This document shows, in pieces, positions 1 through 14,500 of a stretch of DNA of 64,000 nt. Made by a program: the position numbers and the translations under genes. The notes beneath the pieces are model-generated. The model was not told where the DNA came from. It saw only the letters and a list, made by a program, of their open reading frames with translations, and did not search any database. The stretch is from Diprion similis (taxonomy: Eukaryota > Arthropoda > Insecta > Hymenoptera > Diprionidae): the NCBI RefSeq assembly GCF_021155765.1, contig NC_060106.1:13108031-13172030 (forward strand), given 5' to 3'. The stretch's first letter is position 1, and every line of letters starts with the position of its first letter.

Positions 1-930
1 ACTTCAGCAAAATCCCATGTCCATATACAGCTTATCCCTAATTATCACGAATGCAGGATTAAATCTGCAGATGGTATCTGCTATGATCCAAATTAATAAT
101 GTACTGCAATTAAGATATGCTGACAGAATTGTACGCCTTAATGCGAACGAATAACAAGACCAGCTTGATTTTACTAAATAAAGTCAGAGATGATGATGAA
201 AGTGGGGTTCTTGGCGCAAGCTCTTCGGCAATAAATGTGACTTGATTATTGCATGTTCAAAGTTAAGAATTGCGGGACGGCTCGCGCGTTAAAGGTGAAA
301 AAGAATAGTTCGCTAATATGAGTTAGGTTCGCCATGCAAGACTGCAAGGTATGGATCGTAAGCTCAGCTTTTTACGATGAACGGTGACACTCGCGGGTGA
401 CCGCAGACGCGCCGACAAATCCACCGGCTCAACTATCTGCACTACAGAGGTTTACGCTCTCCGAAGACGACGTCTCTCGGGGGTCACGTTATACGTGGAA
501 GACAACGACGACGAAGACTTCGGAATTGCCTGGTAATAATAATGCGGTAATTATTCCAACTGCAACGGGCCATCTCGAGGAGACGAGCTCGACGTCTTCT
601 CACCGTGAGAAAACTCTGCGCCCAGATTTCGGACCCAAGTATACCGAAATCAGAATACAGTTCTGTACAATTGATATGGAAAAACTGTAACGTTTTTCAT
701 GATTATTTTCAGTGGAGCAGTGAGGAGAATAAGTAAAGAGAAATGAGAAACGAAGGAGAAAATAAGAAATGGGAAAGATGGCTATATGGATCTAGTCGGT
801 AGTCGGCGGTTGATGATTGGGTGGTTCAATGCTCGTATCGGATTCCTTTGCGCTGCTTGAAACTTACACACAACAAAAATACAACCGATCAAATGTCCCT
901 CGAGATTTTTTTTACAGCCTAGCAACATAC
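1..930. other. Intergenic, no assignable gene
   Basis: No gene can be assigned here. A GC-richer patch at about 240-640 stands out from the AT-rich surroundings and is open in more than one frame on both strands. On the plus strand a frame rich in Asp and Glu ends just before a possible donor at about 530. On the minus strand an acceptor-like TTATTATTACCAG precedes a short serine-rich frame. None of these reads as a family I recognise. They could be a terminal exon of a neighbouring gene or a CpG-rich 5' region. Confidence 0.3.
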
Positions 931-1028
931 CTCTTCGTCGCCCTGGCGATATCGCTGTCCAGGAAGCGGTTGACAAAGTTACGACTTGCTGTAGCTAAGC
1001 TCAGAACTTGCGGCGAAGAAACCACAGA
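931..1028 (-). CDS. Candidate internal coding exon of an unidentified gene
   Basis: This 98-nt minus-strand segment is bounded by a good acceptor (pyrimidine-rich, ending AACTGTAG) and a strong donor (AAGAG|GTATGT). It is open throughout in one frame and ends in phase 2. The 32-residue translation includes SRNFVNRFLDSDIARATK and looks like ordinary protein. I do not recognise the family. No partner exon of matching phase could be fixed with confidence on either side. It lies about 1.5 kb downstream of the ARFGEF3 stop on the same strand, so it would be a separate gene. An overlapping plus-strand frame of 73 codons is the main alternative. Confidence 0.25.
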
Positions 1029-2512
1029 CTACAGTTAAACGCAAAAAGCATAAATAAATATTACGAATAGAAGGAGGAGGGACACGGCTTGGGTTTGGGT
1101 TGGAAGTCGGGAGTCAGAATCTATGGAGCAGGTACTCAGAGAGCAAGGCACACTTTCTACTTACCGCTTTGTACGGTATATTATAGAAAATATTAACACG
1201 CATTAAACCTTACAACAAAGTTTATGTTGAACATTGACGGAGGACGACGAAGGTGAACAGTAAAATAAACGAATGCTTTCTTTTTGTTGCATTTATTGTA
1301 CAGTATATTTTATATTGTCTTGAGAGTACAATACTGGTAATATGCTCCGAAAAATAACATGTAAGTACATCTATTATATCCAAGGATTATTTTATTACGT
1401 ATATAGAGCGTTTTTTCATTCAGATAATATATACCTAATAATTGGCTTATCAACTCGGTATCCTCACTATGTCGTATTTATAATCATATAGCACATACGA
1501 TATACGGAATTTGTTTTTTTTAGTAGGCATTATTCTTATTTTATATAAAGATCCCTTTTTCCATTGTTGCGCGGTTGGAGGATCCAAGTGTCAGAAAATA
1601 CCACGGGATAATACCATTTTAATTTGTGATTTTTTTTTTCTTTCTAATAATACTTAAAAATTCAACTGTAGACTTTATGACATTGTATTATTGATAAAAG
1701 TTTTCAATCAACTGATTAGCAAACACTGTAATATGGTAATGAAAATGGGATGGCCAATTTCTCGGAGGTCGGACTTGATCGGATTCGGAATTTAATGAAA
1801 AAAATCGTATTGAGAAAAAACATCACTAAACGAATCGAATGAAAAAAGAATCATACAACTATGCTCAAACTGGAATCTTGACAACCGGACATAACGTGAC
1901 ATAAAGTGCTTCCTAATTATACAAAGTATACAAAGTATACAAATCAGTTTAATCGTGAATTAAAAAAATGGTATAGCTATAGGAAAAATGTAATACTGCG
2001 AGATCGACTGTCATAATTAAATTATAACAAATTATATAAATATGACTAAAGTGTAATTATACACTTATAGAAAAAAAAAAAACTATTATAAGCTAGATTT
2101 AGTACAGTTTCACCAATAGTATAAATGTCCTTATAAAATACAAGAGGTTTCAGGTAACTCATCCTGCAGTTCACCCATTCCTAATAACAACGCTAGCACT
2201 TTTTTTAAAAAGTATAGATAGATAGAAGGCAACTAGAATCAAGTGATTGGCATCCCACCCATGTCCCTACCATCCTAAGAAACATAACAAGGGTCAAGTA
2301 TTACACCACTTTCGCTATAGAACCTGCGACCAAGGTTTGGAAAAAAAATGGCGCTTCTTGACATAACTTAGAATATGTTTGTAATTTATGCGTCTATGAC
2401 CCGTTTTTCCCCTGTATGGAAAGCTTTGAACAGTAACTTTCAAACATTTAAAAAATCGCTTATCTGCCTGTAGCGAAAGCGTCGTAGATTAAAATCGATT
2501 GGATATCTGTTT
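1029..2512. other. AT-rich region downstream of ARFGEF3, probably including its 3' UTR
   Basis: There is no coding signal. The stretch follows the ARFGEF3 stop codon on the minus strand. Minus-strand AATAAA hexamers occur at about 1391-1396 and 1292-1297 and could end the transcript. A short direct repeat of ACAAAGTAT units lies near 1920-1945. UTR extent cannot be fixed from the sequence. Confidence 0.4.
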
Positions 2513-5500
2513 TTAATTTGTTGAGAAGCCGTACAAGACCGCAATGCGATGAAATAATACCGCAAGATGCTGTTTCAGTGGAGGATCTGCAGCGTGTCGT
2601 GTTAAAATTTGGACGCCACCCACAAGGACTGGTAGCAAAGGCGCCAATTTCTCGTCCTACGTTGGAAAGAAAAATAATCCACACACCATGAGTTTGAGAT
2701 GGGCGATAAACTAATCAAAAGTATCGTTCGATACTTGATCCCCTTCAAATTGTTCTACTGAGATAGAGAAAAATGAAAAAAACTCACCGGTAACATGGAA
2801 GCCCACTGCAACGCAGCGCTCAGAATCTCGGCCCAGGCTCTGCAGTGCGCCTCACGATCCTTGAAGATGCTCTTCTTCCTCTGCAGCTCGACTTCGGGAG
2901 GAACAGGTGGCTGCTTGGCCTTGGTCTCCTCGACAGTTTTATCGAGGAGGAAAGGATTTGTGCGAAGTCCAAGCTTGCTGCGTTTGTAAGCGTCAAGCAA
3001 AGCGGTCACCTTATCCTCTTCGATCGTGTCTTCAGCGACCTTCACAGGCGAGCCGACACTCGATGTCTCGTCCTCCTCAAGACACGCGACTTTCGAGGTG
3101 TAAAGCTGCTGGGAACGATTGCTGGCCTTGGAGGACGACCGCGACTTTGGAGACTCGGAGACAGACTGCGAAGGTCTGGGCCTGAGGGAATTCCCGATTC
3201 TCCGATGGACAGCCGAGGTCTTCCGGAGTTCCATGACGGACTGGGATCGCAGGGGTGGTGGCGAGCCTCGCATCCGCTCTTCGTCGCCGTCCCCGAATAC
3301 GAACTTGAGGGAATTCTGCCTGGACAAAGGCGTCGCCGCGGTTCCCAAGAGGCGAGAGACTGCACGATCCTTGGAGCATTTGCCCCCGCGGCCTTCGCCC
3401 CCCCGGAAATCAACGTGGTCCAATCTCGAGGGCGCCACTGAATTCGCCCGGTTCATAACATCGTCGTTATCGAACGTGTCGACGTAACCCTCCCGAGAAC
3501 TTTCGCGGGATTGGTCCAAGTAGAGAATTCGATCGTTGATCGACCCCAGCCGGGAAGCGGGTCGCGAGTTCTCGTCGTACGATTCCGGCTCTGATTCCGG
3601 TCCAGAATCGGTCGAGTACTCGACCGCCAAATCGGAGAGCCTGAAGGGCCTCGATTCGTTCTCGGCGAGTCCCAGCTCCTCCAATCCGCTCTCGTCGTCG
3701 AGGTTTGGATTGTATATCTCAACCTCGTCGTCGGAAGAAGATGACGAACCCGTGTCTGCGTTTTCATGGATTCGGGGTACCGGCTCCACGGACAACTCAC
3801 TGCTTTCAGGTGCCGTGATCGAAGCCTCAATTACTGCGGATACGCCTTGGACTTTTTCCCCGTTGTTCCTGCGCTCCGACGGCTCCTTTCCCTTTATTTC
3901 TGGATAGTCGTCTGGCTGAGCGACTAAGAAGAAGACCGACTGACTGGCGAACTGATCGACCCGCGAGTGTTCACCATCCTTGTCGACGACGACCTCGACG
4001 TACATTTCGCACAAGTTGTCGAACGTCGTCTGCAGCTCTTTTAGGTACTTCGAAAGACTGGCGAACTTCTCCAGACTTTTCACCGTCTCAACGTCTGCAG
4101 TCGAAGGCACGCTTTCGCTGTCTTCCGAATTTCCTCTCAGAATCAGTTTCACTCTGTCAACGTCTGCTCCTGTTTTGGAAATCTCGTCCAAACACAATTC
4201 GAAAAGTGTTACAACTTTGATCGTCCAAGCAACACCAGCTTGCTGATACAAATTCGCTGCCTGGTCGAGATTCGCCACCTTTTGTACCAGGAACTTAAGG
4301 CCGGGGCGGGAATCAAACTTCATCGCTGCTGCCTGTGACAAATCTAGAGCGGCCAGGAATGTGTCGATATGTGATGAATTCATGTACGGCAAGTAGCCGG
4401 GTAAGGATTTTTCCGGGGTATCTGTTACCGACGATGCCGCCGGTTCTAAAATCACTTGCACCAGGCTAGAATTCAAACAACACTCACATTGACTGCTGTT
4501 CTTGTCCTTAAGTTTAGGCCTATACCAGTAAAACATCAAGATGGCTACAATTTTTCTCAAACAAAATTCAGTGATGTCATCCATTCAGGAGTGTCACCAT
4601 CCTGAACATTAATAACCTAATAAGTACTTGACAATATCTTTCATTTTGATGATACAAAGTAAGAGTTTACCACTTCTTTCGAGAGTATAATAATACAGAA
4701 AAATTGGTTGATAAGAACATGGGACACCGCAATGAAGCTAACTCCGAATCGCCGTCACTGTTCTGACAACTGGTCAACGATACAACGTTCTGAATCCTAT
4801 TCTATTTAGCGAAGGTTTGAGATTCATACACGAGCTCCAATCTCAAGACGGTATCCCATTTCTTTGGTAGTCGCGGATCATGCCTCACCTAGGAATAAGC
4901 TGTCTAGTCCCGTGAAGAAGAACGCTAGCTATGCAACGAAGCAGCATCTGATGGACCAAAAGGCCAACTACTAGGGCTTTTAGCTGGACCCTGACTATGT
5001 AAAGATCAGGATTGAGAGTAGTGGTAATCGACGGTGGATAAAGTAGAAAGACAAAGGACCTCTCGTCAGCCGTTGACGGAATTTCTTCGGATCGTTGTTC
5101 ATCGAGAAGAAATACCTGAAATGGGAACCAGCGTTTTTTTGTGTAAAATCGTACTTGAAGAAAGCGCAGCAATAATGGTGATGAAGGCGCGCACGCGCGT
5201 ACAAACAGTCCAATTGTAAAAACTGCTGTGTATGATTAATATACATATAAAGTAGTTATGTCATTATAACTATTAGGTAACAATATAGTAACTGTATTAT
5301 ACATAGGAAAAACACGTGCGATCTACGTAGCAGAAGCAATCCTAAGTGTAACATGTGAGAAATACTGTTGAACAGCCATGGTCTCAAGCCATGGATTTCA
5401 GCGGTGACGTACTATATAAAACAAACTGTGCAACTTGATGGTTGGGTCTATAAGGTAAATGGGTCCTTCGCTATATGTATAATGTAACGTATTCTAGACT

Positions 5501-8500
5501 GACATGCAAAATTTTTTGTGAGGTCATTCAACGTGACTGATGGAAGGCGAAAAAGCTGCACGAACGCTGAAAAAACTGGCCGATTTCGCATCTCTGATTC
5601 AACAAAGAATCGTGATTATGGACAAAAAACATGATCTTAGAAACACTGGGATGGAAGTAACAAATAAACACTCGCGTGCGATGATTACCTGGCGGTCAAT
5701 CCAAACAGGCAGCTATTCGGCACTTCGGTTTCGGCGACTATAATCTCAAGTGTAAAATGACTATCTACCGTCAGCAAAAATGATGCCACTCCATTATTTA
5801 TTCCTTTATATTTATATTATATAAAAACACGCCATTATTACTGCAATTCACAGTTAGTCCACGTGCCCACCGACAACTTTTATTTTCGTCAACATGTTCG
5901 CTTGATCTAAAAACAAGCAGCGTCTCCGGTATGAGTAAAACAGTACAAACTCTTATCTACGATTAAAAAGAATCGCAATGAGTGCGCACAGGTTACAAAA
6001 TTGCCAGCGAGCACGGAACCTCACAAACAAGATTTTCAAGACGGAGGATCAAAAAGATTGCAGATATGAAAGTAACACAAATGTGACAGTGGAATGTAAA
6101 AAAGATGTCAAACCAATGAACGAATAAGAGCAGTGACGATGAAGTGCCTTCTCAGCAAGCAATAAAAACGGGCAGCCATTCAGCTCTATATTTTGTCCTT
6201 TAACTATCAAAATCGGAAGAAAAACTCACCAAGCGTAAGTTAAATTAAATTTAGTCTATGTTTAACCGCGGTACGTTTGATCCGAATTCTCAATGTTATA
6301 GAAAATGATTTCAGAGTTAACTTTTGTCAGCATCTTAATACTCGAGTATGCAAGGACTTATATTAGTCTAGTTTTCCAGTTTTATCATTTCGGGAAACGA
6401 AAGAAGGTTCAGGTATATAAAATACGAGTATTTGCGACGTTTAGCCAAGGTTCAAAAAATTTGAACCCCCTGCGCAAAAACGTGTATCAAACGAAGGACC
6501 GAAAGACCAAACCGACCAGACTAATTTCATTCTGTTTACTCAATACGTTCATTGTGAGAAAGAGTTGTTTTTGTAGCTGATTGAACGGGTAAAAGAACTA
6601 AAATCCATGACGTGAGTTACCGTAAATGGCTAGAGCCAGTGGGGCTCCATGTTCGTCGAAGTGTTAGTGTAATCTGGGGGTGTCGTGTGCTGTCTACAAC
6701 CGGAGGCAGTTGTGTGGTTCAGTTGATTCGCTTGGTTCAGGTGGTTCAGGTGGTTCAACAGTGTCGGCTCTATTCTGGTGTCATCGAAAGGCCCTGGTGG
6801 CAGAATCGCTGCGCTTTGCTTCCTGATGGCAGCCAGAGCCTCGCGCAGCTGGCTCACCTGAGCAGTCACATTAGATGGTCCACTCAAAATTGTTCGTAAA
6901 AAAATTTTCACCATCGCGTGGCATACGAGAAAACAAATCGATGTCAACGAATTGCATCAAGAAGTATGGGTGGAATGGCTACGGTATTGGACAGAAATCA
7001 AATTGAAATTGTGAAAAATTATACGCAAACTTTGAATGGACTTCTACGCTAGAACGACGTCGGAAGACAAAGTAATTGGGCCTCCCGAGCTTCAGATATA
7101 CATACACCATATATGTCTAGTAGGTATGTAATTACGTGTATACAATATACTGCATGCTCATAACATGATCCTGAGAGGATAATTTTTCAATTGGATCGAA
7201 ACATTTAATGTTTGGCCAAATTGATTTGATAATCTAATTTATATCCAGAATTTCAATTGAACGGTAAAAATTTGATTTCAAACTTGCACTTTCGGAATTA
7301 GATCATTTTACACTCTCAGTATACTAACGATAATCACCGGCGTAACATTTTAAAGACACAAGATAGAGTAAAAAAGAATTTCACGACGTACAAAGTTTTC
7401 GTAGTATCATGAAAGGTACGTATATTTTAATTCTAGAATCGATTTACGGAGATAATTCACCGATAAAATTTACCCTTTACGATAGTTCTGAATATGCGTT
7501 AATGCAAAAATAAAGTCATTAGCATCAAGTTAGAGAAAATAAGGCTGAAAGTGTGGTAATTACGCGAGTAACAAATATAAAAAAATTATCCTGCAAACGC
7601 AGATATAAAAGTGTGAGTCTTTCACCACCGGAGGCGTACATGCCGGACTACCGGGGCAATAGGTAGATTACCAACTCCTTATCACGCGAGTTTGCACAGA
7701 GCTGTGGTCACCCTGGCGTATTCATATTCCTCGAATAAAAACAGAAAAATAATTAGGTGCGATATGTGAGTGGCCATAAAATTCCCCACATGGACTTTCG
7801 TCATACAGCCAAATATTCATAATCAGTCGAAAGTGGAGTCAGTGATTGACTGCAAATAGTAATTTCTCGTCACGTGTTTTGGAGTGCTAAAGTGGAGAAT
7901 AATTCAAACCAGTACATCGGATGTCGGGTCACAAACCTCCGTGGAACGGGATAACATCATCGGCGTAAAGAATACACGGCAATAAATACCTGCAATTCTA
8001 ACAAATGTTTAGTAAGCTGGTGACGGGCGAGATCGATCAGCAGGTTCCCGAATTCGGCTGCCTGAAGACTATGGAATATTGAATGCAAAGTGATAAGGAA
8101 TACTCTAAGTCTATAGCACTTTACAAAACACTCCTCACACTTAGCTCGCTCTTTCTCTTAAAAGTTTTTTTCAAGCACACAGACCTGGGCGGCAAGCTGA
8201 CGAAGACGCTCCGACTCCTCCGGAGTGGCGTCGCGACGCGCGGCGACCTTGACCTGGGCCACATCCCCGTAGAACGATTCGGAACGGGCGGAAAATGCCA
8301 TCGTGAGCTGGTGGAGTTCCTGAAGGGAATTCGAGCACGCCCGATAGCAGGCAACCCCGCATACCTCCCACTGTTCAGGTGTCAGCATCGGTCCTCCGCT
8401 GACGAGCACGTGCCTGTGGAGATTAAAGTGAAGATCTTCAAACGCGACGATCGATCAATTCCGACTCGTTACAGCAAGGTTTGTGAATCATATCAATGAA

Positions 8501-11500
8501 TTATTACTCATCCTGAGATGCCGACGTCCGAAACTTTACTACACATTTTAATTTATCGAGAGATATACGAGTGTGCAGGCTCGGATCGATTTTCAACTCT
8601 TGCTCGAACTACGTCACGAAGGAATCAGAGTGCGCAAATCGGTGTGGAAAACAACACAGTTAATGGTTCCGCGAAGACGGATTGACCCGCTTCAATGTCA
8701 GTCAGTGTCGTTGACTGCGGGGAATTTCAATGATCGAATGAAAACACCTGGAAAATTGATTTCTTTTGCATTGCCAGTCGCGGGGATAGTGAGATAATGA
8801 AAAGAAACGTATAAAAAAATTTGCAAACATGCAAAAGGACCCAAAACCGTGCGCGCACAAAATTCAACGTGATCGCGCGAAAAGAGAAGAAAAGAACGAA
8901 CGAAGAATCGAAAAAATTAACGAACCGCAACCATTCACACGTATGTACATACATGGGATCAAAGTGCAACATATGCTAACTGCAGATCCTGCAATTATTT
9001 TCAAGATATAAAAAGCTCACCGGAGGCGATTCGAATCTTTTATTGTCAATATTCTAAAACAAAAAGATTGAAGATAAATACTGATCTTTTAAATCGAAAT
9101 GCTATTTTCATTGACCCTTTGTAAGTAGGACATGACCTAAATCGCTTCTGATACAATCAATAAAAGAGTTCTGTGGCAAAGCTGAAACCGTTACACGTGA
9201 TCAATACAAATCACGGTTTTTATATTTCATAGCTTACAACTAGTATAGCATAATTACAATTTTTAGCCAAAGGAAGATCGTTAATTGATTAAGGACTTAT
9301 ACCTATAGACCGAGGTTTTTACGCCCGCGTATAACCTGTGGCAGTTTTTAAATTCATATACCTACGCGTAAGGTTACACCGATACCCCGAGAAGGGATAG
9401 AATTACTACTGGATGTGTGGGGCGTTATAATATGGGGTAAATGTGTCCGGAGTTGAACGACTGTATATGCGTACATATCATATAGGTATACGCTTGGCTG
9501 CATGCGGCGTGCGATCGGCGCACATCTCGTCACACGTGTTTAGATTAATATGTGTATATATTGTGCATTCACACATTTATTGCGTACAAAATCGGCTTGG
9601 TAGGGATTTGCCGGTGTGCAACGATCAGCCGCGGGGTATTGAGTTCCCCGGCTGCCTTATTCTATCCGACAGCCTGTCAAGCTTCATTATTATCTTACAC
9701 ACTTCGTTGCAGAAATGAGATTTTATAATTATTTACCCACTTCGCCCTGCAGTGACACACGGCGTCGTTACGCGCCCCGATACGTGGAAACTTCCGTGCA
9801 AACAGTCTTCTGTCGAAGGTGCAAAACATGTTATTCTACTTTCAAAATACCCGCTCAATTTCGGAGTATTGAACTGAGATGTTTGTTTGCTTTTGGCTTA
9901 TTGTTATTTTTCATCACTTCTCTCGCTATACTCGGACGCGTTTTATCTAATATCTGTACGTTCGACGTATTCTCGGAACATGAGTATTACAGGAAAAATT
10001 GTATAAATAACGATCTAATCGATGCTCTTTGGTTTAAATAAGAACGCGCGCATTCTCTTTGTTTTTCTATAAATTCGCAAATAAAAACCGCGATGATATA
10101 GGTATTGGCAAGGAAGTATGAACAAGTTGAAAATTTATCCTTCAGAATAAAGGTAGTCAACTACCCGTAAACTCCGGAATATGTAACAATATTGTACATG
10201 ATCAAGAACATTGTAGTCGGGCAAAATATCAATTCGTCAATTTCTAAAGTATGATAAATCGTGAAGTTCTCACCTGATGCAAGCGCATCCCAATCTCGCA
10301 ATACTCTCTGTAGGCTGCACCACACACTCTGCCATCACGAGAAGAAGTTGTTTCAGCATCAACGTAGTAGCTGGTAAAAACGTTTCGTTCCGAACGACTT
10401 CAGGTCCTGAAATTTTATATATTCAGTTATTCATTAGAGAACTCGATCACATTTAACTGAATATAGTCTAATTAATTAGAACTTTTTTGTCAACTGAATT
10501 GCATTCAACCGATAACAATAAAATTACTAAATCGGAAATTAAAAAATTCTGCTAAACGGTTAAAACGAATAAGCTTGAATGCTAACCGCCGTCACAGATT
10601 AAATTTAGTTTGCGATACAAGAAAATTTTGCATTCCCAACGCAGTGCTTAGATAACTGAAACGTAAATAAATACCTTGCAAATGAGTTAGGTAATCCACA
10701 ACCAAGTCAGTTGTTAGTCCACAACACTGTTTGAAATTAGGCGCGAAATTGTCCCAGCCACGAAAAATCTTCGATGTTTTTCTCAGCCAATTCTGAACCA
10801 TTGGTAGCAGCAGATGATTGACGCAGTACAATCCGAAATCAGGTCCTGGGATATTTAGTATGTCTCGCAACAAGTGAAATAACGTTTCCAACGTATGCGG
10901 CTGGTACTTGCGTGGACAGATCATGGTAGCACTGGCGAGCCCTTCTATGAGCAAATACCAAACCCTTAATATTCCGCTTGGTTTATCCAAGTTTTGTAAC
11001 GTCGTGAGAACACCGTCGGTAGTTGATAAAACTTTGTAAGATATTTCCGGGATAGTCTCGTGAGGAGGATCGCCGTTTTGAGCAAAGGTTGTTAATTCTA
11101 GATTTGGAATGACGGCATCAACGTATTGCGGGATTGTCGAGACTTGGATTCTTTGTGCTGAATGGAATATCGGGCATGCAGGCATACAGTACATTGATGC
11201 CAAAATGTCGCTGCAGCTTAAAAGGTACTTCAAGCTTTCAACGCAGAGTTGCATTTTCTTTGATTCTGTTTCTTCCTCAATTCCGTTATCGCTAGGACCT
11301 CTAACATGTCGCAATAAACATAATATGCAATCCAAAGCCGCATTCGCAAATACTAGAGTATTGTCAGTTGACAGAAATACTCTGAACACTTCCAAGAGTG
11401 GCTCTGATTCTATAGACTCTGAATTTCCAACTGAAGCCACCCTAAGAGCTCCAAATAGAGGACGCCATCCTGAACGAATTTCCGTTCGATTCGTTTCGAC

Positions 11501-14500
11501 AAACTCGCAAATGCAGCTCACAATCTGTCATAGAGATTAAATAATTGCCATTATCATCATAATCTCAGTACGTAGGTACCTTAAGTAATTGGTATACTAC
11601 CGAAGTTCCTAACTCACCTGATCTTGTACATCGCCGTCACATAGTTCTAAGCAAAGTAGATTTTCAAAAGGCTTGAAGAGAGCCTCATTAAAATGAAAGT
11701 GAGGTAGTTCTATCTGTTCATTCAATAGCGCCGCAACCGAGTCATGTATGCATTGCACAGCTTTCTTAGAAATTGCACGGTCCTTGTGGCAAGCGGCTTC
11801 CATAAAATGAGGTCCCAGGATGCTCCATACCTAAAAACAGAGATAGATAGGTAGTATTCATTTAAACAAAGTAACAGTTTGAAAGATTTATAATTTTTCT
11901 ATACCTCTACTTGGAAATTTTATGGAGACCAAAACCATGCTTACCCTCATGATATGGATTAATGGTCGGCCACTCCTTACACACTTCAACATCACTGCTC
12001 CTAGTCTTGTCAAAAGTAATACGTTCAAATCATTTTCTCTTGGTTTAGCTCGCCGCCACCAGAGCCGCTTATTCTCTTTTGATCCATTTGTGGTCTTGAA
12101 CAATTGCGCTTGGCTCGCTTTACATAGTGCATTCAGAAATGAGCACAGCGCTCGCAAATTCAATTTTAATGCAGCATCTTCGAAAAGTCTATCGACTAAT
12201 TGCGATAACACGCAAATTATTTTAGCTGCATAATCAGCAGGCAGAATACCATTGAAATGGTTATCAGCATTAGATTCCTGTATAATTTCAGGGATGGAAT
12301 CTGTTGTCACGTTCTGACTGTATGGAGTTGAAAGGAAACTGTATACGTCAACACTGTAAAAAAAATTGCAGTTTCAAAATTTACTCAATTTGTATAGATA
12401 ACTTTTAATCAAACGTTCATAATAATTGTATTATCGTGACGCACCAAGTTTCATCTTCATCTGTTAGATTAAAACTAAGATTAAGTCTTTCTTGGGTCGT
12501 TTTATTCTCTCCTATATTAGTATCTTTCTTCTGCAGTGCCTTTGGTAAACTGTGATTTTGTGTTTTGCTAAAGAACCCATGCTCCAATTTGCATATGTAC
12601 AAACAACATCTGAAACGGATAAAACCACTGCATCAAACCAACTCATTCTTACGTGTAATATGTAATCAATGTTTGCATACTGTATTTTGTACCCTTCGAA
12701 TATATTAAATTCACATTCAAATAAAAATTTCCATCAGATTCCTTGATAATTAAATATAACTAAGAGACTTACATGAAAACATGTGGCCAGCAATCACTGC
12801 TATGACTTCCTAACTCAAGACCTCTGGCTAGGAGAACTTCCATACTCAGTGCATGGGACGTGTGTAAGTTGGCTCCTCTGTTTTGTAACTTAAGTCTAAG
12901 AACATCTTTGGTCCGTCTTAATTTTGATGTAGACTGTTCGCTACAGGATGCCTTAGCAAGGAGAGAAAAAATGGACCCACAACGATTCTGGAGGCCTGTA
13001 AAAGTATAAAGAATCCTATTGAACTCGTCAATCACAATTAAGTATGGAAACAGCAAAGGTGCAATTTTGCATACAATATCTACCTAAAATATTACTCAAC
13101 GTCGCAGCTTTGTGCAGTCCCTCAAGTGCCATCACAACTGTATCTTTCACTCCTCTTCTTCCTCCTTCTCTGTTAAGAATCCCTTTGGAATTTTCTTCAT
13201 TCGATGGATTGAGACCTGCCGTTAAAACAGTCATCATGCTCCCCCAGCAGCAAGTAAGAACTCGGCGTGAAAGTTTGGCTCCTGCCTCTGCTTCTGGTGA
13301 AGGTTCAATGTGTGATGGTTGAGCTCTTTCTAGTCGGCGGTAGTCTGACAAAAGTTGACCACTCTGAAGAGTACTGCCCAGCCCGTCGATATCTAAAAAA
13401 TATTTAAACAAGCAAAACAGGTGTTTTATGTATAAAAAAAGCTGTTCGTTCCTCTCTATTACACGTTTCGCAGAGTCTCACCTGTAAGTACATTCACAAG
13501 TGCGTTATTCTCTTTTGTATTTGGGTTATATCCGCATTTTTCTAGAAGATTACATGCCAGAACTTGTTGGTACAGTTCAGATAGCCATGTGGCTGAAAGA
13601 TATACCAGTACACCAGAGCCATGAACTTCCTCGACAAATTGCTCCTTTAAATTCATTGAGTTTTATTATTTTTGGTGATTTACAGAAAACGATCTCAATG
13701 TTAAGAGACGTACCTCACTAATCGGTACTTGTTGAGTATCATCGTTGTAATAATTTATTTTGATCAACTTCAGGTTCAACAGTAGAGCGGCATAAGTTGC
13801 TAAATAAATTCCATCAGCGTTCATTATAGTTATGAGGGCACATGTATCGACGCTGGTGTCTCCCTGAGCTTGTAATTTTTGTTGTTCTGCAAAAACCCCT
13901 ACGCATAAAATGAATAAGAGGTATGTATCCTATGCAGCAACTGTTAAATATTAAAGTTTTAAGACTACAATATGTGGTACAGGAAATTTCACCTTGACAG
14001 TATTCAGAAGCAAAAGATTGAAAAGCTTCGTCAACCTGAATATTACTCCTCAGAGTTGATACCATCGGAATCAAATCTGTTATAATAGTCTTTGCAAACA
14101 ATCTTGCATTATGCCTTTCAACATCGACATTGCACTCTTCGGCGATCTGTCTTCCGACATGCAGGCACTTTGGCAACTTTTCTAATCTCAATCTTTGCTT
14201 CTCATTTTCTAAAGAGTAATCATTCTCATCTAAACTATTCTCTTCATTTATATCTGATTCGTTTTGTGGACCTTCCGTGTCCGACGAATCTCCGTTCTCA
14301 GAGAGCCCGTGACCAGACGAGTCTGACTCAGAGTTATTAGCTTTTTTCATAAGCTCTAGTTGTTCACTATTTAATGAAATATATCCCACATTATAAACAG
14401 AACCGTATAAGTAAGTAGTTGATTAATCATTATTCACGAATGATCACCGAAGAATAATTTGAACTTCATGTAGTGTCCTTAAATTCCCTTACCGATAAGT

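Noticed and set aside
397..690. 97-codon plus-strand ORF
   Set aside because: It starts with GTG, has a low-complexity Thr/Ser-rich translation, and several frames are open in the same GC-rich patch; no family or splice support.
2795..3907. Plus-strand ORFs of 60-200 codons opposite ARFGEF3 exon 21
   Set aside because: They are antisense shadows of a long GC-rich coding exon whose minus-strand frame matches BIG3.
5540..6580. Plus-strand ORFs of 67 and 91 codons in the large ARFGEF3 intron
   Set aside because: AT-rich, no start context, splice sites or recognisable motifs; expected by chance.
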